Part shown: piece after piece, positions 5,125-5,179 of the stretch | Position numbering within the stretch: the first letter of the stretch is position 1 | Layout of the letters: each line of letters begins with the position of its first letter | From: an uncultured Oscillospiraceae bacterium | GTDB lineage: Bacteria > Bacillota > Clostridia > Oscillospirales > Oscillospiraceae | Reading direction: 5' to 3' | Length of the DNA: 5,179 nt | Assembly: GCA_934659475.1 (NCBI GenBank) | Contig: CAKUHX010000117.1 | Span: forward strand, 1-5,179 | Notes under the pieces: generated by a model | Databases searched by the model: none | What the model was told of the DNA's origin: nothing | The model's input: the letters and a program-made list of their open reading frames with translations, nothing else | Program-made: the position numbers and the translations under genes

Positions 5125-5179
5125 GTGTTTTTTTCAATTTGAAATAGGATTTTTACGAGGGGAGGGGAAAGAGGGGGAC

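Noticed and set aside
5140..5179. G-rich right edge (GGGGAGGGG, AGAGGGGG) as a ribosome binding site of a next gene
   Set aside because: No start codon is visible before the window ends, so nothing can be assigned.

Overview
The window looks like chromosomal DNA from a GC-rich Gram-positive anaerobe in the class Clostridia, most likely near the Oscillospiraceae (Flavonifractor/Oscillibacter-like). This is an inference from the gene families, the strong AGGAGG-type ribosome binding sites, consensus sigma-A promoters, and a biotin-dependent-type Na+ pump subunit with its tiny gamma-like partner. No mobile element, CRISPR array, tRNA or rRNA was seen.

Layout. Positions 1-1195 (minus) hold the first 398 codons of a magnesium channel gene, mgtE, cut by the left edge. 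Its promoter lies at 1503-1531, so the mRNA carries a leader of about 300 nt. That leader contains a short reading frame with a very good Shine-Dalgarno sequence (1348-1431) and then a terminator-like hairpin with six U (1253-1325), an attenuator arrangement. A divergent promoter at 1572-1600 (plus) drives a DegV-family gene (1653-2489), followed after 39 nt by an HD-domain protein gene (2529-3107), probably as an operon.

A near-perfect promoter at 3158-3186 (plus) starts a structured leader. It has the GGGGAGTAG signature and helix order of the yybP-ykoY (manganese) riboswitch family and ends in a strong intrinsic terminator (3291-3333). Beyond it lie the beta subunit of a sodium-translocating decarboxylase (3423-4568) and a 40-residue OadG-like membrane peptide (4585-4707). 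No alpha or biotin-carrier gene is nearby.

The right end has two hairpins between convergent units, then rpmB for ribosomal protein L28 of the four-cysteine zinc-binding type (4825-5013, minus), with its own promoter at 5096-5124. Positions 5125-5179 hold only AT-rich sequence upstream of that promoter and a G-rich edge with no gene visible.

The common theme is ion handling under RNA-leader control. A Mg2+ channel and a Na+ pump subunit each sit behind a leader that seems to decide between termination and read-through. The two leaders are the parts of this window most worth checking.
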